Shown in pieces: positions 60,983-64,000 of a stretch of 64,000 nucleotides of DNA. The stretch is taken from the NCBI GenBank assembly GCA_935421135.1, contig OW285187.1, positions 10,168,001 to 10,232,000 on the forward strand, in the 5' to 3' direction. The DNA is from Bugulina stolonifera. Its lineage: Eukaryota > Bryozoa > Gymnolaemata > Cheilostomatida > Bugulidae. The translations under genes were made by a program, and so were the position numbers. Positions within the stretch are counted from its first letter, which is position 1. Every line of letters starts with the position of its first letter. The notes beneath the pieces are model-generated. The model was not told the origin of the DNA. It saw only the letters and a program-made list of their open reading frames with translations, and did not search any database.

Positions 60983-61190
60983 TGTAACCCGGCCAGGGCG
61001 TAGCCACATCTATACCAGAGCTGGTAGCAGTAGGTAACTCCTCCTTCACTACTAGTATATGAACTGTTATACCAGTGTTACCGAGTAAACTGCATGCTAG
61101 ATTGAGATGCCTGGTACCCCTGTTTCCACCTTACAGTGGGGTACCAGATGTGTAGATATCTTTATTCTAGTAGTAGAGAAATCCCTCCAG
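60983..61190. repeat. Dispersed repeat, copy 2
   Basis: Homologous to 48945-49190 across the GGCCAGGGCG and GTGGGGTACCA blocks. It is followed directly by a GTA/GTC-rich microsatellite. Confidence 0.65.
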
Positions 61191-61194
61191 TGAT

Positions 61195-61348
61195 AGTCGC
61201 AGCCGCAGCAGCTGCAGTTGTAGCAGCCACAGTGGTAATCGTAGTAGTAGTCGCAGTGGTAGTCGTAGCAGTAGTAGTAGTAGTGGTCGTAGTAGTAGTC
61301 CTGGTAATAGTCGTAGTAGGAGTTGTAGTAGTAGTCGTGGTGTGGATA
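61195..61348. repeat. Degenerate GTAGTC/GTAGTA microsatellite
   Basis: Trinucleotide-period array built from GTAGTAGTCGTAGTAG and relatives. It produces a long artefactual Val/Ala-rich frame on + and a Thr-rich frame on -. Confidence 0.9.
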
Positions 61349-61439
61349 AGTGTATTAATAAAAGATTGTCCCTGTACTAAGTATAAGAATGAACTGCCCT
61401 GATATAATATAATTGCTCTGCTAATATAGTATAGGTGCA

Positions 61440-62343
61440 CACAAAAGATCTGATCGGTGGGTCGTTGAGAAGCCTGTCAACTAACTACGGATGGCTGACA
61501 GACTGCCTGTAAAACAAGCTAAAGATGTAATACAGGTAAGTAAAACAATAATAGATATATAAAATGATCGAAATAGTAAAATAATTGCCATGACTAAGGT
61601 AAGCTGTAGTAATTGCTAGTATATTGATGATACGGTGTCAGTTATTACAATGGCCAATGTCTACATAACGGCGGCCTCGTCAATTGGCTGGTTCTGGCCG
61701 TCTCTGTAGTCATCCACAGGCCGTGGTTGTATCATGGTCAGTCGCCGTCTGTCAACAGCCAGCTGTTCACCACACTATTTCTCAAAAATTTATTGTGTAT
61801 TAGTCAAATGGGCTCCCAATTCGAGAATAGGCTCACTATCACAGCAAAAATGTTGCTAGACTAGTTAAACATGCATGTTTTGGAAAGATATTAATTGTCT
61901 ATTTATTACAGATACATGTAGTTGGAAGGCAAAGGAAAGTAATGGTTTCTTGCAATTTCAAGTTTGATAAATAATGGTAAGGATACAAATATTTTGAGCT
62001 AGTTCAAGTATACTATTGCTAACTGTAATATTCATGAATTGTAGAAAATTTATATGGGAATAGAGACAATGTGAGGTGCTAAACCATTTCGATTAATCCT
62101 GCAAGTAGTTAAATGGGAGAATTGGCACATTCAAGGACTGTTATGGGTATGGCAGTCCTCGAGTGTTGGCCTACTCAAACCCACCAGCATGTCTGCTCTC
62201 CTATTGTATCCATGGCGGGTTAGTCTCCTCGCTAATCCTTTCGTTATTTCCGAAGAAGTTGCCTGCCGTTGGCCATTAGTGACCCATGTTTTCAGTCTTG
62301 AGAGGGTGGGCAGTAATTTATCTTTATTGACAGGTGAGATGCC
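61440..62343. other. Intergenic, no firm feature
   Basis: No recognised gene or repeat beyond weak similarity to the flank of the dispersed-repeat copy near 49200-49600. It precedes the possible gene start at 62344. Confidence 0.35.
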
Positions 62344-62771
62344 ATGTTGAGATCTGCTGCCACCAGAGGATTGGGTGGAATGAGTCGTTTAGTTTTTCCT
62401 AGAAGTAAGAATGTGAAGCTACTGGACCAGGTAAAAAGAGCTGTTCGTTTTTTGTTAAGTATCTATTTAATGAAGTTTATTATTTGTGTTCAAGGACAAG
62501 TTAATTCTGCAGCTTCCAAGTAAGCTGGATTAAAAATTCACATCAGTGTATATCCTAGGGTATTGAATAAGGTAATTTGTTGTGGTTGGTTTTTAGTTAG
62601 CAGTAGCTACTGAATAACACCTACTCAGTAGCTACTCAAGAAAACATACAAACTGTTGGTTTGGTGTGTGCATGTGCGTACATGGTATAACAAGATTGCT
62701 ACATGTAACTATCGTGTGTTGTTCTAGCGGTTTGAGGATGTCACCAGCGCCATCCAAGCGTCTATTACATT
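62344..62771 (+). CDS. Possible 5' exons of a gene with a mitochondrial-type presequence (partial)
   Basis: Exon 1 (62344-62430, 29 codons) begins MLRSAATRGLGGMSRLVFPR: Arg-rich, Ser-rich, no acidic residues, typical of a mitochondrial targeting peptide. It ends at CAG|GTAAAA. A second exon (62728-62771) encodes RFEDVTSAIQASITL in phase and ends at a GTAAGT donor. I could not find later exons within the window, and the protein is unidentified. Confidence 0.4.
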
Positions 62772-63378
62772 GTAAGTGTAATAAATGGGCGTCTCACCAA
62801 AAGTTCAATTTATAGGAATGTGATAGGACCTGGTGAAAAATTAGCGCTTTGTGTATGGTACTTATATGTAGCTGCAGGTGCTAGTTAGCACTGTCAAAGT
62901 ATGAGAGGTCCCTGAAACCAGACACTTTCTGCTTTCCTAAGTATTTGGCAAATTTTGTTCTAGTTGTCCTATATCTGGTCTTTATTTTTTTATTGTTCAG
63001 GCTTTTTCTTTGTAGACAGCTGATGTCTCCTTCCATACATTTAGTTTTTTGTTCCTGTCCTTTTACTCTTCAGGGCTCCATAGCTTTCAGAATTTGTGTC
63101 ATCAATTCTTCTGGTAATTCACGTTCAAACAGGCTGTAAAGACTGGCAATCTTTTGGGTTGCACTGTGTCAAGGTCTACAGGACTTAAATTGAACACAAT
63201 TTATGCAATTGAGCATTGTAAATGGGTGAGATTTCAGTTTACAAAAACTGTTAATCTTTGACCTTTGCTACACTTATCATTCCTCATGACTCTTAATAAT
63301 ATACCTCTTGCCTGGTAGACTACAGCTCTGGTTGTGATTGTAAAACTAACTGAAATGCAAAAGACGTGAGAATTCCTA

Positions 63379-64000
63379 CTAATTGGGGTATACATGAGCC
63401 TGACCACAAAATTGACTCTCATGCCATAGAGTGCAATATCCCTTCTTTGTTTGATTGCTATGAGATTGTATGCGGTGAACTTGCAACAATAAAAAGTGGA
63501 GGAGGTTGAAGTCTGTGGACTTGTATTGCATGTGTTTCAGTGGTTTTTTTCGCTTTACTGGCAACACGAGGCGCTTACAGTTTTCACCATTCTCATTGGT
63601 AAAGAACCTGTACAAATTCTGTATCTTAACCTCAAACAATCTATGAACACCTCTGGCTCCCCACTCAATTGGGATGCGCTCGCCTTCCCCATCATATCTA
63701 ACCAGGCATGTTGTGTAGGATATAAAGGCAATTCTTAAGAATGAGGGGATTCTAAGCCTTGGAATACTCTTGCTCTTGGACGTTGGAGGCAGGAAATTGT
63801 GTTGCTAACCTGAACAGAAAGTTGTGAATGACCATGGAATCGCTGTTGATTTCCAACCAGGAAGTTCAGTTCGATACGTTAGTGATGACAGTCTAGGCTC
63901 TGATGGACTGATAGCGTGCTCTGAAGAGGTCGGACCGATAGCAGGCTGTGAAGAGTCTGGACCAATAGCAGGCCCTGAAGAGTTGGAAAAGGGACTCCAG
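63379..64000 (-). CDS. Possible partial gene running off the right edge
   Basis: Two protein-like stretches lie on the - strand. From the window end to about 63811 the frame is Ser/Pro-rich with a short internal repeat (SSGPAIGPDSSQPAIGP) and ends at a TCAG|GTTAGC donor. About 63720-63540 encodes RYDGEGERIPIEWGARGVHR and NLYRFFTNENGENCKR, then a basic run KRKKPLKH. The phase between the two is not resolved, and the + strand is also partly open here. Family unknown; a transposon-derived origin is possible. Confidence 0.35.

Noticed and set aside
61136..61440. Val/Ala-rich or Thr-rich 'protein'
   Set aside because: Direct translation of a trinucleotide microsatellite with no gene context.

Overview
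This is a metazoan nuclear window: AT-rich, with many short-exon, GT-AG-spliced genes. Orthologues of animal DNA-repair and trafficking genes sit among tandem repeats, small inverted-repeat elements and decayed retroelements. The compact gene spacing, modest introns and frequent TACATGTA motifs would suit an early-branching marine invertebrate such as a demosponge. That placement is inference, and nothing here fixes the species.

Layout. (1) 1311-6180 (+): complete ERCC8/CSA WD40 gene, 9 coding exons. (2) 6611-16334 (-): complete TRAPPC13, 13 coding exons, convergent with ERCC8. Its first intron contains a whole opposite-strand gene at 13508-15981, an SLC10-type membrane transporter. (3) 16335-19588: intergenic, with two small inverted-repeat elements, one a hAT-type MITE. 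(4) 19589-22833 (+) and 23583-26627 (-): two convergent genes of unrecognised family, a 532-aa coiled-coil protein and a 402-aa protein. (5) 27261-32337 (-): a 625-aa C2H2 zinc-finger protein, 11 exons. (6) 32338-50546: repeat-rich, with palindromes, solo-LTR-like pieces, a decayed SWIM-domain transposase-like gene, hAT-type elements and a tRNA-derived SINE broken by a hAT-type element. (7) 50547-about 56995 (-): a very large coiled-coil gene with one 1325-codon exon and a probable GC-AG intron. (8) 57787-60711: two inverted LTR-like arms of about 1 kb. (9) 60983-64000: repeats plus the edges of two genes that cannot be assigned.

Exon models were built by hand. Each junction was checked for splice dinucleotides, reading phase and, where a family was recognised, recalled homologue sequence. 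ERCC8, TRAPPC13, SLC10-like, zinc-finger and 19589-22833 models are phase-consistent from start to stop. The 402-aa gene is phase-consistent, but two of its junctions are weak.

The most unusual theme is the link between tandem repeats and splice sites. The true 5' splice site of TRAPPC13 exon 4 is the first unit of a 24-bp minisatellite whose units each carry a donor-like motif on the sense strand. The SLC10 exon-3 acceptor is the last of three tandem copies. Minisatellites in an ERCC8 intron and in an intron of the 402-aa gene also carry donor-like motifs on the sense strand.
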